64,000 bases of DNA, from NCBI GenBank assembly GCA_018242525.1, contig JAFEBS010000023.1, positions 62,001 to 126,000 on the forward strand, read 5' to 3'. The DNA comes from Planctomycetota bacterium. Lineage in GTDB: Bacteria; Planctomycetota; Planctomycetia; Planctomycetales; Planctomycetaceae. A program made the translations under genes and the position numbers. How positions within the stretch are numbered: position 1 is the first letter of the stretch; every line of letters starts with the position of its first letter. The notes beneath the pieces were generated by a model that was given only the letters and a program-made list of their open reading frames with translations, was not told the origin of the DNA and did not search any database. This document shows positions 35,355 through 44,803 of this stretch, piece by piece.

Positions 35355-36722
35355 ATGATCCGCCATCGACTGAGTGCCGTTTCGCTGGTTGTCCTGCTCG
35401 GTTGTGGTGCGAATCTTCCCAGTTCGCCTCCCCCTGCTCGGCCCACCGTTGTCACGTCGGCCACTACCGATGAAATGACGGCGGATGCAGCGGTCAAAGA
35501 CACCAAGCCCGCCGAGCCAGCGAAAACTGAACTGGCTCAGGCTCCGGCGAAACCAGCCACGGCACCTGTTGCAGCGACCGTTCCGGCGCTGGAAGAACCG
35601 ACAGCAGACGGACAGAACTGGTTGACTCGCGAAGATCTGGAAGCGGGTTGGATTCGCCTGTTTGATGGGCAGACATTGTATGGCTGGAAGGCCAACAGTG
35701 ATCTCAATTGGACCGTGAAGGACGGAGTGATTTCGGCCGATACGGGCAACCCCGGACTGTTGTGTACGACCACCCGCTTTGCAGACTACGAACTCAAGTG
35801 TGACTACAGGCTGGCTGCGGGTGGCAATAGCGGAATCTTCCTGCGGACTGCCTTGAAGCCGACGGACCCCGCCGTGGATTGTTATGAACTGAACATGTGC
35901 GATACGCACCCCGCCTTCGGCACGGCCAGTCTGGTCAAGCGTGCCAAACCGGAATCGCCGGTCACCGGTGACGGGGAATGGCACACGTTCCATGTCCGGG
36001 TCGAAGGCCCGAAGATCGCCGTTCAATTCGATGGTAAGGCGGTTCTGGACTATGAAGACACCACCGACAAGCCACTCAATACCGGCTTCATCGGCCTGCA
36101 GATGAATGGTGGCAAGATCGAGTTTCGCAACGTCTATCTCAAGCCGCTGGGGACTCGGCCACTGTTCGACGGACAAACGCTCGACGGTTGGCGGGAAGTG
36201 CCCGGTTCAAAGAGCCAGTTCACGGCCAAGGATGGGACGATCCACGTGAAGGATGGCCGCGGCTTCCTGGAAACCGAACAGACCGCTGGCAACTTCGTCC
36301 TGCAGTTCGAGGCGATCACCAATGGCGACAAGTTGAACAGCGGAATCTTTTTCCGAGCCATGCCAGGGACGGAGAAGGCTCCTTCGAACGGTTATGAATT
36401 CCAGATCCAGAGTGGTTTCAAGAACGGTGATCGGTGTCAGCCGGACGACCATGGAACAGGGGCGATCTTCAAGCGAGCCTCTGCGCGGCGCGTGATCTCC
36501 AGTGACCGCCAGTGGTTCACGGCGATGCTGGTGGCCGACGGCCACCACATCACCACGTGGATCGATGGTGTGCAGGTGGTCGATTGGACCGACGAACGAC
36601 CGGCCAACGAGAATCCTCGGGAGGGTAGCCGCCTGGAACCCGGCCATTTCAGCCTGCAGGGCCACGACCCGACGACCGATCTGGCATTCCGCAGCTTGCG
36701 ATTGGCGAAGACGCCCGAGTAG
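35355..36722 (+). CDS. Lipoprotein with two DUF1080 (3-keto-disaccharide hydrolase-like) domains
   Basis: A 455-residue lipoprotein: signal peptide with lipobox VVLLGC (Cys17), then an Ala/Pro/Thr-rich linker (about 20-85) and two copies of the DUF1080 lectin-like fold. Copy 1 (about 90-265) has WIRLFDGQTLYGWKANSD, NSGIFLRTAL and WHTFHVRVEGPKIAVQFDG. Copy 2 (about 268-452) has RPLFDGQTLDGWREVPG, NSGIFFRAMPG, QWFTAMLVADGHHITTWIDG and a closing GHFSLQGHDPTTDLAFRSLRL. The family is renamed 3-keto-disaccharide hydrolase after characterised members; whether both copies are catalytic is unknown. The next gene starts seven bases downstream, so the two are probably co-transcribed. Confidence 0.9.
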   Translation: MIRHRLSAVSLVVLLGCGANLPSSPPPARPTVVTSATTDEMTADAAVKDTKPAEPAKTELAQAPAKPATAPVAATVPALEEPTADGQNWLTREDLEAGWIRLFDGQTLYGWKANSDLNWTVKDGVISADTGNPGLLCTTTRFADYELKCDYRLAAGGNSGIFLRTALKPTDPAVDCYELNMCDTHPAFGTASLVKRAKPESPVTGDGEWHTFHVRVEGPKIAVQFDGKAVLDYEDTTDKPLNTGFIGLQMNGGKIEFRNVYLKPLGTRPLFDGQTLDGWREVPGSKSQFTAKDGTIHVKDGRGFLETEQTAGNFVLQFEAITNGDKLNSGIFFRAMPGTEKAPSNGYEFQIQSGFKNGDRCQPDDHGTGAIFKRASARRVISSDRQWFTAMLVADGHHITTWIDGVQVVDWTDERPANENPREGSRLEPGHFSLQGHDPTTDLAFRSLRLAKTPE

Positions 36723-36729
36723 ACCGCAA

Positions 36730-37947
36730 ATGACGTTTGCTCAACTTGAATCACTGTGGCAAAAGCTGCTTGCCGAAAAGACGTACAAGTATCGGAACCA
36801 TTATCTGAACCAGATCTGGAAGGGCTCGTTCCCCGATCTGGTTCAACTTTTTCTCCAGAGTCGGATTTGCATTTCGCCCGACATTGATCCGGCGGACAGT
36901 TCCAGTCGGTCGATATTCTTTGCCCGAGAGTGGAAACGCGGACGGTTGACGGATGTGGTTCGGTACAATGTCGTCAAGCGAGGCCGAAGTTATGTGAATT
37001 CGTCGATCGCGTTGTTTGAATGGATCGACATCGGGCGGATCCCCGGGGAAAAGTACTTTGTGCAGGCACGGGCTCTGGCGTCGGTGAAAACCGGAGCCAT
37101 TTGTGGCGGCACCTGGCAGGAAATCTGGAGTCTTCAGGAGCCCGCGTTCATACCCGCCGTCGCCGCCAGGATTCCTCGGCTGCAATCGTTCCCCGGATAC
37201 GGACGAATCATCGAGTGCATCTGGAGTCCGCGAGACGCGCGATTGGCTGCATTCCTGGCCGATCTGGGGCACCGGACGGAAAAGCGCAGGCTGGCAGCCT
37301 TGCAGGAAATCGGCTTCCTGAAATGGGAGCCGAATTCGATTCCATCCGTCGCGACGAGAATCGCGCGCGACGGAATGCGTGCCTTCATGGATGGACTGAC
37401 GGAATCGGAACGAAGCACGAACCGCGGTGCACGGGCTTCCGCCGTCGACGTCCTTCAACGCATTGCCGTCCAGTGCCCCGAATTGACTCCTGCGTTTGCG
37501 AAACTTCTGCAGACGTCAAACCCGGTTACTCGGATTGGTGCCGTGCGCGGACTGCTTGCCGTTGCTCGCGGAAACGAATCCAGCATTCCCCTGCTGATTG
37601 GATTGTTGGACGATCCGAATCCGGAAATCTGCCGGGAAATGCTCGCAGGCATCTCAGGTATATTCCATTACGGCGAGAGCAACTGGCCTGCGGCGGGGAG
37701 CAATGATCGCGGTCGGGCAAAACGACAATCGGAACTTGTCTTGCACGTCGGGACTGCGATCCTGCAGTTTCTCAAGGCGAATCCACCGGCAGATCTCGAC
37801 ATTTCCGGAAAGCTGGCCTTGTTCCGAATTCAGTCGTGGTCGCCCGCCTTACAGAAGCGTGTTCGAACGCTGTTGGGGAATCTGCAGACAATCCTGTGGC
37901 CCGCACTCGCCCAGGATCGCGGAAATTCGGAGAACCGCCTTCAGTGA
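36730..37947 (+). CDS. HEAT-repeat-like hypothetical protein
   Basis: A 405-residue protein without signal peptide or membrane span. The C-terminal two thirds (about residues 150-400) consist of paired helices resembling HEAT repeats (PVTRIGAVRGLLAVARGNESSIPLLIGLLDDPNPEICREML), a protein-protein interaction scaffold. The N-terminal part (TFAQLESLWQKLLAEKTYKYRNHYL) is unrecognised. The frame is open upstream into the previous gene, but the ATG at 36730 directly follows that gene's stop. It converges with the DUF1501 gene, the two overlapping by seven bases. The function is unknown. Confidence 0.75.
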   Translation: MTFAQLESLWQKLLAEKTYKYRNHYLNQIWKGSFPDLVQLFLQSRICISPDIDPADSSSRSIFFAREWKRGRLTDVVRYNVVKRGRSYVNSSIALFEWIDIGRIPGEKYFVQARALASVKTGAICGGTWQEIWSLQEPAFIPAVAARIPRLQSFPGYGRIIECIWSPRDARLAAFLADLGHRTEKRRLAALQEIGFLKWEPNSIPSVATRIARDGMRAFMDGLTESERSTNRGARASAVDVLQRIAVQCPELTPAFAKLLQTSNPVTRIGAVRGLLAVARGNESSIPLLIGLLDDPNPEICREMLAGISGIFHYGESNWPAAGSNDRGRAKRQSELVLHVGTAILQFLKANPPADLDISGKLALFRIQSWSPALQKRVRTLLGNLQTILWPALAQDRGNSENRLQ

Positions 37948-39245
37948 ACGGCGGACGATGTCCAGAAATCCTTCAATCGCTCATTCCCCGGAATCTCCAG
38001 CGGGAATTGTTTGCTGAACGGGTGGTTTTCAATTCCTGCCAAAGTGCGCAATTCCTGATGAATATGTTCCGGACGAACGCGGATTCCCTGCTCCTTGTCG
38101 ATGGCCAGTGTCTGTGCGTTGATCGGAATCAACTGCTGCTTTTCATCGGTGGCACCGATCACGCGATTTCCCATGATGCCGCGGCCGAGGAACATGATTG
38201 AGCCGATCGACCAGTGATCTTTGCCATTGCCGTTGTTGTAGGTCGGGGTTCGTCCCATTTCACTTTGAATAATGACGACCAGCTTTTCGCGGATCTTCAG
38301 GTCCTCGGCCCGTTGCATCACGTCATTGATTCCCGCCAGGAATTCGGGGATCAGTTTCATCTGGTCGGGGTCGTTGTTGTTGTGGCTGTCGAATTGACCG
38401 ATCGACAGATTGGCCGAGACGCAGACTCCGGCCTTAAAGCCCGCCAGAGCGATCTCCGCCTGCTGAGCGAGACGCTCTTTGGCGGGCTGTCTGGGAATGT
38501 ACGGCACAACGCGTTGCAGATCTTTGGAATTGACCTGGGCCGAATAGAGCATGCTTTGACTGCGCTCCACTCGCGGCAGTCTCGCTTCCCCGACGCGGGC
38601 CTGGAACTGTTCTTCCAGCGTGCGTTCGATCCGGTCGGTGACGAATGGGTCGTGATACGGTGCCCGTTCATTCCCTTCCACGGAATCCGCCTTCGCCAGC
38701 AGATTCAGAGATTGCAGATACGGAACGCGAGACATCGGGACCAGGTTTCCCGTCGCGGAGTAATTCCCAAACGTCAGGAACGCGAGCGGTGCGGTGGCTC
38801 CGTAGCAAGCGGCCACCAGCGCCGGAAACGTCGGATAGGCCAGGCTGTCGAGTTTTCCAGTGGCCATGTACCGGGCACAGGGGGAGTGGTTGTTGACCGA
38901 GAAATCGAGCCCGTTCAGAACTCGCAGTTCCGGACCGTACTTTTTGAAGAAATCTTCGTTGCTCATCCCTTTTTCGATCTGCTTCGCGGTCGGCGCAAAT
39001 CGATGCTGTCCTTCAGTCAGGATCTCTCCTTCCTTATAGAGCCGGTTGATCCCCTCGACGCCCTTGGGGTCCATCAGATACGTCGTGTCCCAACCGCCCG
39101 AGGCATTGAAAACAATGTAATAAGGGCCCTGGTAACCGGCCGAGTCCGTGGAGTGATCGGCACCGCACAGGGTCGTCAGGCCGATCGGTGAGGCAAAGCC
39201 CAGTCCGGCGAGTCCACAGAGTTTCAGGAAATTACGGCGAGACAT
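37941..39245 (-). CDS. DUF1501 protein with twin-arginine signal
   Basis: A 434-residue protein beginning MSRRNFLKLCGLAGLGFASPIG, a Tat signal (Arg-Arg with FLK). The body carries DUF1501 features: YYIVFNASGGWDTTYLMDPKG, ARYMATGKLDSLAYPTFPALVAACYG, GQFDSHNNNDPDQMKLIPEFLAGI, KLVVIIQSEMGRTPTYNNGNGKDHWSIGS and FLGRGIMGNRVIGATD. The family has an alkaline-phosphatase/sulfatase-like fold; its substrate is unknown. A TTG three codons upstream is an alternative start. The cytochrome-containing gene 415 bp upstream on the same strand is its usual companion, as with the pair at 55825/57520, but here a repeat element separates them. Confidence 0.88.
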   Translation of the reverse strand: MSRRNFLKLCGLAGLGFASPIGLTTLCGADHSTDSAGYQGPYYIVFNASGGWDTTYLMDPKGVEGINRLYKEGEILTEGQHRFAPTAKQIEKGMSNEDFFKKYGPELRVLNGLDFSVNNHSPCARYMATGKLDSLAYPTFPALVAACYGATAPLAFLTFGNYSATGNLVPMSRVPYLQSLNLLAKADSVEGNERAPYHDPFVTDRIERTLEEQFQARVGEARLPRVERSQSMLYSAQVNSKDLQRVVPYIPRQPAKERLAQQAEIALAGFKAGVCVSANLSIGQFDSHNNNDPDQMKLIPEFLAGINDVMQRAEDLKIREKLVVIIQSEMGRTPTYNNGNGKDHWSIGSIMFLGRGIMGNRVIGATDEKQQLIPINAQTLAIDKEQGIRVRPEHIHQELRTLAGIENHPFSKQFPLEIPGNERLKDFWTSSAVH

Positions 39246-39281
39246 ATGTTTCAATCCAATGGCAGTTGATTCAACCTTGTT

Positions 39282-39312
39282 TCAAACACTAGCCCGACGC
39301 GCGAGCGAGGGA
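39282..39312 (-). repeat. Dispersed CGCTCGCGCGTCGGGCTAG repeat
   Basis: On the minus strand it reads TCCCTCGCTCGCGCGTCGGG followed by CTAGTGTTTGAA, matching 91-120 and 32661-32690. It sits between the DUF1501 start and the inverted-repeat element at 39360. Confidence 0.6.
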
Positions 39313-39359
39313 TGTGTAAAATCGGCTGTCCGACGTTCTGTCGCTTTTCATCGTTTCAT

Positions 39360-39633
39360 CGTTCCCAAGCTCCCGCTTGGGAACGCCTGTCTTTGAAGCT
39401 CCGCTTCACGTTCCCAAGCACCCCCATATCCAGTCAGTCACCACGTCGACCAGTCCAGGTTGGCGAGCACAGTTGCAGGCGTTGGAGGATCTCCAATGCA
39501 CTGGATCGTCGACATTCCCGTGACCGCCACATCATTTCGTCGCTCTGGAACGCCATAGAGTGATCTCCTGCCGAATACCGACCGCGAAGCAGAGCTTCGA
39601 GGACGGGCGTTCCCAAGCGGGAGCTTGGGAACG
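39360..39633. repeat. MITE-like element with 48-bp inverted ends
   Basis: The left arm (39360-39408) and right arm (39586-39633) are inverted copies of about 48 bp with few mismatches. Each arm contains the self-complementary GTTCCCAAGC-TCCC-GCTTGGGAAC, so each can also fold on its own. The 180-bp interior holds no convincing gene. This is the structure of a non-autonomous mobile element (MITE). It separates the DUF1501 gene from its cytochrome partner and may end or modulate their shared transcript. Confidence 0.75.
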
Positions 39634-39660
39634 AGAAAACATGGTCCCTCATCCACAACG

Positions 39661-42000
39661 TTACTCATACAGAAAATCATGCTGGCGCAGCAGATACGTC
39701 ACCACAGCCCGCCAGGCCCGTATTGTGTAATGGGGATCCTCGGTACGGAATTCTTCGCGCCCTCCGCAGAAGTAGGTTTCGCGAGGCTCGAATTTGCCGC
39801 GTGCGTTGGCGTCCGCGATGACTCCCGCGAAGAGCTGGCAGGTCCGTTCAATTTCCGGATGATCGGAAGGGTACTCGCGTCCCAGCAAACGCGTGTGCAA
39901 CTCGACGATGGTTTGTCGGATTTTCTGGTCGGCCGCCGCGCTGCCGGGGACGACATCGTGCTCGATGTCGGGGAACAACAACCGTTTGGCGGGTTCCAGC
40001 CGGAAATCACGAGCAACGTGATAACACGAAACGTCGTTGGCCATCAGGCGCTGGATCGCCCCCATGGCACCACTCGGATCGCCGTTGCGTTCAGTCACCG
40101 TGATGGAATCGATGCCGCCATACAACACCTTGAAGGCGTCGTTCAACCGACCCCATCGCTTGCCAAAAATGGCCTCGATTTTTCGCTCCAACTGCTCGGG
40201 ACTGAGCAACCGGACAATTCCCAGGTCATCCAATTCGGCGCGCCGGGCGGGCTGGGCCGCAATCGTGGCGAGTCCATCGGCCTGGTAGAAATCGGTGGCG
40301 ATCATCGCCTTGAAGGCGACCTTGAGATTGAAGTTGGATTTCGCGAACTGCATGGCGATCGTTTCAATCATCCGGCGCTGTTCCAGGTAGGCGCGCCGTC
40401 GGGCCGTGAAGACGGGATCCTCGATGTCCTCCGGCGATTGCAGAACCTTTCGTCCCATCAGGATGTAGTAGACATGTTCGACCATCGCGATCGGATACCG
40501 GGGATCCTTGACGGCTCGTTCTGCCAGCCATTGCTGCGCTCGCCAGCGTTCACTGGCCGGCATGTCTTCTCCTTCAAATCCGGCCTGGAACATATCCTGG
40601 TACCAGCCGGCTTTGCGGGGACCCAGGTTCCCGTCAAAGTTGAAATCCTGGAAGATCCCCGCCACCGGATCGATCGTTTTGTGGCAGACGACGCAGTCGG
40701 ACGCTTCCATCGTCGGGACCTTGAATTTGGCGGCGACGGCCGACGCATCGGTGGAACGTGGAGCCAGTTGCATGATGTCGATCCCCAGAAAATGCTGGTA
40801 GAACATCCGGGCCCGCAACCGATTGCGATTCGTTTCCGTCGACGGATACCGTCGCAGGTAATGAAACATGCTCAGGAAGCCGGCGTGAGGGTACAGGCCG
40901 GTGACCGATTCCTGGGTTTTCCCGTCGCGACTTTTCAGTGCCTTGAGTTTTGCCGGAATGTACTCGAACGGGTCTTCCGGGTTTTTGAACTGGTCTTTGA
41001 TCTCGTCAAAGATTCCGTAGCCGCGAGCCGTATACGGCGAGACCATGATGTAGTCGGCCGTGGCAAGTTCTGTGAACGGACGATCGTTGCGCACGATGTG
41101 AGTGATCAGTTCCAGCGGTTCTCGCAGTAGCGATTCGCGATAAACGTCCGCCAGTTTCCAGCGGGCCTTCTGGCGGTCGGCTTCGGGCAGATGGCTCAGG
41201 TCGTACTTGTCGTACCACAGGCGAGTCTTCTCGAAGTGATCGTACGACAGCAGCGTTTCGGCATTGTCCTCAATGCCGATGGTCAGGAAGATGTCGTTGA
41301 AGCCTTCCTTCAGACGCACGTAAAATGCGTCCTCCTGCAGGATCGAATCCAGGATCGGATCGAGGGCTGATCCGCTGGCAACGGCGGACTGTTCTTCAAC
41401 GGTGGGGAGTCGCCCCGCGAGTGAGAGCGTCACACGTCTCAGCAGTCGCTGAGGCGAGATTCGAGTAACTCCGTCGAAAAACGGCCGCGAATCGTCCACC
41501 GGAATTGATGTCGCGGGTGTGTCGGCTGTTTTCGGATTCAGGCGGCGGACATACCGTTCCAGGATCTTGTAGGCGGTGGAGTCGGATTTCAGGACCTGAC
41601 CGCCACCGTGATCGAGTCCACCGGTGACCTTGACCAGCAACCGGGATTGTTCACCTTCGGTCGTCGTGGCCATGGACTGAAATGCGTCGCAGTTTTGCCG
41701 AATCCATTTCAGATCGTGAACGTCTGCGACATTGCGCGGTGACAGAACGAACGCGCTCTCGGCGGCATCCCCTTTGGGGTTGTGGCACCGCAGACACGTT
41801 CGTTCGCCGACCTTGGCCCAGACTTCGTTTTCAAAATACCTGTCGTTCAGAGTGCAGGTTGGGACAGCGGGTCCCGTGGGATCGGTCTCGCCATGGATGC
41901 TCTGGCAGACGGCTGAAACAAGCACGATCGAGGCCACAGGCAGATTCCAGGCTGACATCAACTGCCCGGCAAGCACTTTATGATTGAAACCAACAGCCAT
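39661..42000 (-). CDS. Exported planctomycete cytochrome-c-type protein paired with DUF1501
   Basis: A 779-residue exported protein. After a signal peptide, residues about 45-70 carry a haem-binding Cys-x-x-Cys-His (TCLRCHNPKG), and a second, CVVCHKTIDPVAGIFQDF, lies near residue 455. The central part (about 180-410) is helical and resembles the DUF1549-like region (RISPQRLLRRVTLSLAGRLPT is typical), and the C-terminal part resembles DUF1592/1585-type sequences. The start at ATG 42000 has GGCGGAA upstream; a GTG at 42021 is also open. Such proteins are thought to form periplasmic redox or hydrolytic complexes with DUF1501 partners; no substrate is known. Confidence 0.82.
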   Translation of the reverse strand: MAVGFNHKVLAGQLMSAWNLPVASIVLVSAVCQSIHGETDPTGPAVPTCTLNDRYFENEVWAKVGERTCLRCHNPKGDAAESAFVLSPRNVADVHDLKWIRQNCDAFQSMATTTEGEQSRLLVKVTGGLDHGGGQVLKSDSTAYKILERYVRRLNPKTADTPATSIPVDDSRPFFDGVTRISPQRLLRRVTLSLAGRLPTVEEQSAVASGSALDPILDSILQEDAFYVRLKEGFNDIFLTIGIEDNAETLLSYDHFEKTRLWYDKYDLSHLPEADRQKARWKLADVYRESLLREPLELITHIVRNDRPFTELATADYIMVSPYTARGYGIFDEIKDQFKNPEDPFEYIPAKLKALKSRDGKTQESVTGLYPHAGFLSMFHYLRRYPSTETNRNRLRARMFYQHFLGIDIMQLAPRSTDASAVAAKFKVPTMEASDCVVCHKTIDPVAGIFQDFNFDGNLGPRKAGWYQDMFQAGFEGEDMPASERWRAQQWLAERAVKDPRYPIAMVEHVYYILMGRKVLQSPEDIEDPVFTARRRAYLEQRRMIETIAMQFAKSNFNLKVAFKAMIATDFYQADGLATIAAQPARRAELDDLGIVRLLSPEQLERKIEAIFGKRWGRLNDAFKVLYGGIDSITVTERNGDPSGAMGAIQRLMANDVSCYHVARDFRLEPAKRLLFPDIEHDVVPGSAAADQKIRQTIVELHTRLLGREYPSDHPEIERTCQLFAGVIADANARGKFEPRETYFCGGREEFRTEDPHYTIRAWRAVVTYLLRQHDFLYE

Positions 42001-42032
42001 GATCAATTCCGCCGGAATCACAAAAGTTTGAA

Positions 42033-43427
42033 TCAGGGCGATTCTAACCCGTTACCGGGGGACTCAACAGTGATGTTTGATGTTTCTGCGGCCGTTCGTC
42101 CGATGAACGGGTCGTTGGCCCATCGTCGCTGTCGTGAATTCCAAAAGAACGATTTGGCGATGGTTGCCACGTCGCCTTCGGGGTAGTTTCCAAAACTGAC
42201 GATCTGTTGAGACGACGCGCCTGTCCAACGGTTTGCGGGCGTGGACAGGATCACGGCACCGCGAAAGTGGGCGTGTTCTGCCAGATGGCACGCGACGCCG
42301 ATTTGAAATCGAACTTCCGGAAGAATTGGGACTCCGAGTGCCTGCAGTGACCACCGCCCGGTCTCGATGATGTGAACGACCAGCGGATGATGCATCGTTG
42401 AGTCCATTTCAATTGAGTCCCGGCTGATTTTCTCCGTGATCGGCAAGCCACCAAGGTTCATTCCGGAATTTGCGATGATGTGAGATTGGCCGGGTCTGGC
42501 CGAATACACAGCCCACGCCAGCCAGTGATCGCAAAGTCCCACAGGTTCCAGCGACGGCCATATGATCGCTCCGACAATCAACGCCAATGCCAGACGAGAC
42601 CGGGCTGCCTGCGGCCATTCCAATCTGTTCCGAATACGTGTGATCCACGGAACGGACGTCTGATCATCGCTCAGCGTCGACTGGTGTCGGATGGAGCGAA
42701 ACAGCAGCCAGTCCTGGGCGATGAAAAACAGATTCCAAAGCAGGACGCCGTGCGAATGGTTCAGTCCCAACGGACCCAGCGCCGCCAGCAAAGTGACATG
42801 CATGAGAATAGCGATCCAGAGTCCCAGCCCCCGTGTGCGAGGCCATGCCAGCAGAATCGCGACACTTAGTTCACCCAGAGCGAAGCCGAACGAACCTGCC
42901 ACATCCACGAGCCTGGTCCACTGAGTTTCCAGTCCCCTCACTCCCATCGCCTGTTTCAGGCCTCCCAGCAGTGCCGGGCCCTGCTCATGGCAAAAGGTGT
43001 AGTCCAGCTTGGAAATCGCCGACCAGAAGTAGATCGAAATCGCCAGCCAGTTCCAGCCGCGGCGAGCGGTTGCGTCGTCGGCCAGCGACAGTAACAACGC
43101 CAACAGAAAGAACTGCCAGGCCCAGGGTTGTAATCGATGCTGGTCCAACACGAAAAACCCGGCCAGTGCCAGTGCGACACCCGCACTCGCCATGCGCCGA
43201 CATTGGAGTGGAAAGAGGAGCAACGCGACTGACGACAGAGCCAGCAGCGACAGGCAAACCCAGTCGCACCACGCGGGCCAATTGCAAGCCGCGGAAATCA
43301 GCGGCACCTGGGGAAAGACCGTCTGCGGCGTCCACAGTTTCCACGTTCCCGCGACCAGTGCCAGGACGCCGATCGCCAGCAGGCGCGTCAGCCTGTTCAT
43401 CGCCACAGAGTGTTCGTTTGATTTCAT
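42033..43427 (-). CDS. Polytopic membrane protein, DoxX/HTTM-like
   Basis: A 464-residue protein with about eight hydrophobic segments in residues 10-310, and a soluble C-terminal part (about 320-464). GWNWLAISIYFWSAISKLDYTFCHEQGPALLGGL and ALGELSVAILLAWPRTRGLGLWIAILMHVTLLAALGP recall the vitamin-K-dependent carboxylase-like HTTM/DoxX membrane proteins. I cannot assign a reaction. The ATG at 43427 is used; an internal ATG at 43400 is possible. Its stop lies 32 bp before the start of the cytochrome gene on the same strand, so the two may be co-transcribed. Confidence 0.75.
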   Translation of the reverse strand: MKSNEHSVAMNRLTRLLAIGVLALVAGTWKLWTPQTVFPQVPLISAACNWPAWCDWVCLSLLALSSVALLLFPLQCRRMASAGVALALAGFFVLDQHRLQPWAWQFFLLALLLSLADDATARRGWNWLAISIYFWSAISKLDYTFCHEQGPALLGGLKQAMGVRGLETQWTRLVDVAGSFGFALGELSVAILLAWPRTRGLGLWIAILMHVTLLAALGPLGLNHSHGVLLWNLFFIAQDWLLFRSIRHQSTLSDDQTSVPWITRIRNRLEWPQAARSRLALALIVGAIIWPSLEPVGLCDHWLAWAVYSARPGQSHIIANSGMNLGGLPITEKISRDSIEMDSTMHHPLVVHIIETGRWSLQALGVPILPEVRFQIGVACHLAEHAHFRGAVILSTPANRWTGASSQQIVSFGNYPEGDVATIAKSFFWNSRQRRWANDPFIGRTAAETSNITVESPGNGLESP

Positions 43428-43591
43428 CGGGAAAAGGCTATCGCCATCACGTCTGGCAAGTCAATTCGCCGGACGATCGCCAAACACTCGTTCGTGGCGG
43501 TATGGTTCATTGTCGAAAACCGGTATTTTCCAGATGCGCTGTGAGTTTGCGTTGAGCCGTCCGATGTTCGCAGGGCTTCAAGGAATTCGCC

Positions 43592-44803
43592 ATGCCGTTG
43601 GTCAGTCTGTTCGGTTACGTCATGATCCTGGCGATCGCCTGGTTGCTCAGTTCGCACAGATTCCGTGTCCCGGTTCGAATCCTCGTCTTCGGTTCTGTTC
43701 TGCAGTTCGTCCTGGCCATGTTGATTCTGCGCACGTCGCCGGGCAGCGCGTTGTTTGCTGGAATTGGTCAGCTGTTCACTGAACTGCTGAACTTTGTGGA
43801 TGCCGGGGCCAGCTTTGTGTTCGGCCCCGGGTTCAAGGACTTCTATTTCGCATTCAAGGTGTTACCGACGATTGTGTTCGTCTCTGCGTTGACGTCGATG
43901 TTGTATTACCTGGGAATCATGCAGATTGTTGTCCAGAGTCTGGCGAAGGTGCTGCAATGGACGCTCGGCACATCCGCCGCGGAAACGTTGTCGGCGAGTG
44001 CGAACATCTTCATGGGGCAGACAGAAGCCCCGCTGCTGGTGAAGCCGTACATTGCGAAAATGACGTTGTCGGAACTGAACGCCGTCATGGTGGGTGGATT
44101 CTCCACGATTGCTGGCAGTGTCCTGGCGGCATTCGTGGGATTGGGGATTGACGCGGGGCATCTGGTCACGGCCTCGGTGATCTCGGCTCCTGCCAGCCTG
44201 ATGATCGCGAAGCTGATGCTGCCCGAGGTCGACCAGCCAGCCACGTTGGGGGCGACGACGATTGCCGTGCCGCGTCCGGGAGTCAACCTGATCGAAGCGG
44301 CCGCGATTGGTGCCACCGAAGGGATGAAGCTGGCCTTGAATGTGGCGGCCATGCTGTTGGTCTTCCTGTCTCTGGTCGCCATGTTCGACAAGGCCATTGC
44401 GGTTGTTGGCGAACAGTTTTCGATGGAGTGGTCGTTGCGTGGCGGTCTGGGTTACGCGTTTGCTCCCCTGGCCTGGCTGATGGGCATTGAATGGAAGGAT
44501 TGCTGGCACGCCGGGCAACTGCTCGGTCTGAAAATGGCGACGACGGAATTCGTGGCTTATGAAGAATTCTCACGGTGGCTGAAGCCGGAATCGACGGTTC
44601 ACCTGCAGCCACGAACGGTTGTCATTATGACGTACGCACTGTGCGGCTTTTCGAATTTCGCATCGATCGGCATTCAGATCGGCGGACTGGGAGCCATGGC
44701 TCCGGAACGTCAGTCGGATCTGGCTCGGCTGGGATTGCGAGCCATGATCGGCGGGACGTTGGTCTGCTGCCTGACGGCCTGCGTGGCGGGAGTGCTCATC
44801 TAA
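43592..44803 (+). CDS. nupC: Concentrative nucleoside transporter (NupC/CNT family)
   Basis: A 403-residue inner-membrane symporter for nucleosides. The protein opens with three hydrophobic spans (residues 1-65), followed by FKVLPTIVFVSALTSMLYYLGIMQ, the family core AAETLSASANIFMGQTEAPLLVKPYIAKMTLSELNAVMVGGFSTIAG and the closing YALCGFSNFASIGIQIGGLGAMAPERQSDLARLGLRAMIGG. The Gln-Thr-Glu and Asn residues that bind nucleoside and cation in CNT structures are present. AAGGA precedes the ATG. The length is normal for the family. It ends four bases into the converging thioesterase gene. The ion coupled (H+ or Na+) cannot be told. Confidence 0.94.
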   Translation: MPLVSLFGYVMILAIAWLLSSHRFRVPVRILVFGSVLQFVLAMLILRTSPGSALFAGIGQLFTELLNFVDAGASFVFGPGFKDFYFAFKVLPTIVFVSALTSMLYYLGIMQIVVQSLAKVLQWTLGTSAAETLSASANIFMGQTEAPLLVKPYIAKMTLSELNAVMVGGFSTIAGSVLAAFVGLGIDAGHLVTASVISAPASLMIAKLMLPEVDQPATLGATTIAVPRPGVNLIEAAAIGATEGMKLALNVAAMLLVFLSLVAMFDKAIAVVGEQFSMEWSLRGGLGYAFAPLAWLMGIEWKDCWHAGQLLGLKMATTEFVAYEEFSRWLKPESTVHLQPRTVVIMTYALCGFSNFASIGIQIGGLGAMAPERQSDLARLGLRAMIGGTLVCCLTACVAGVLI

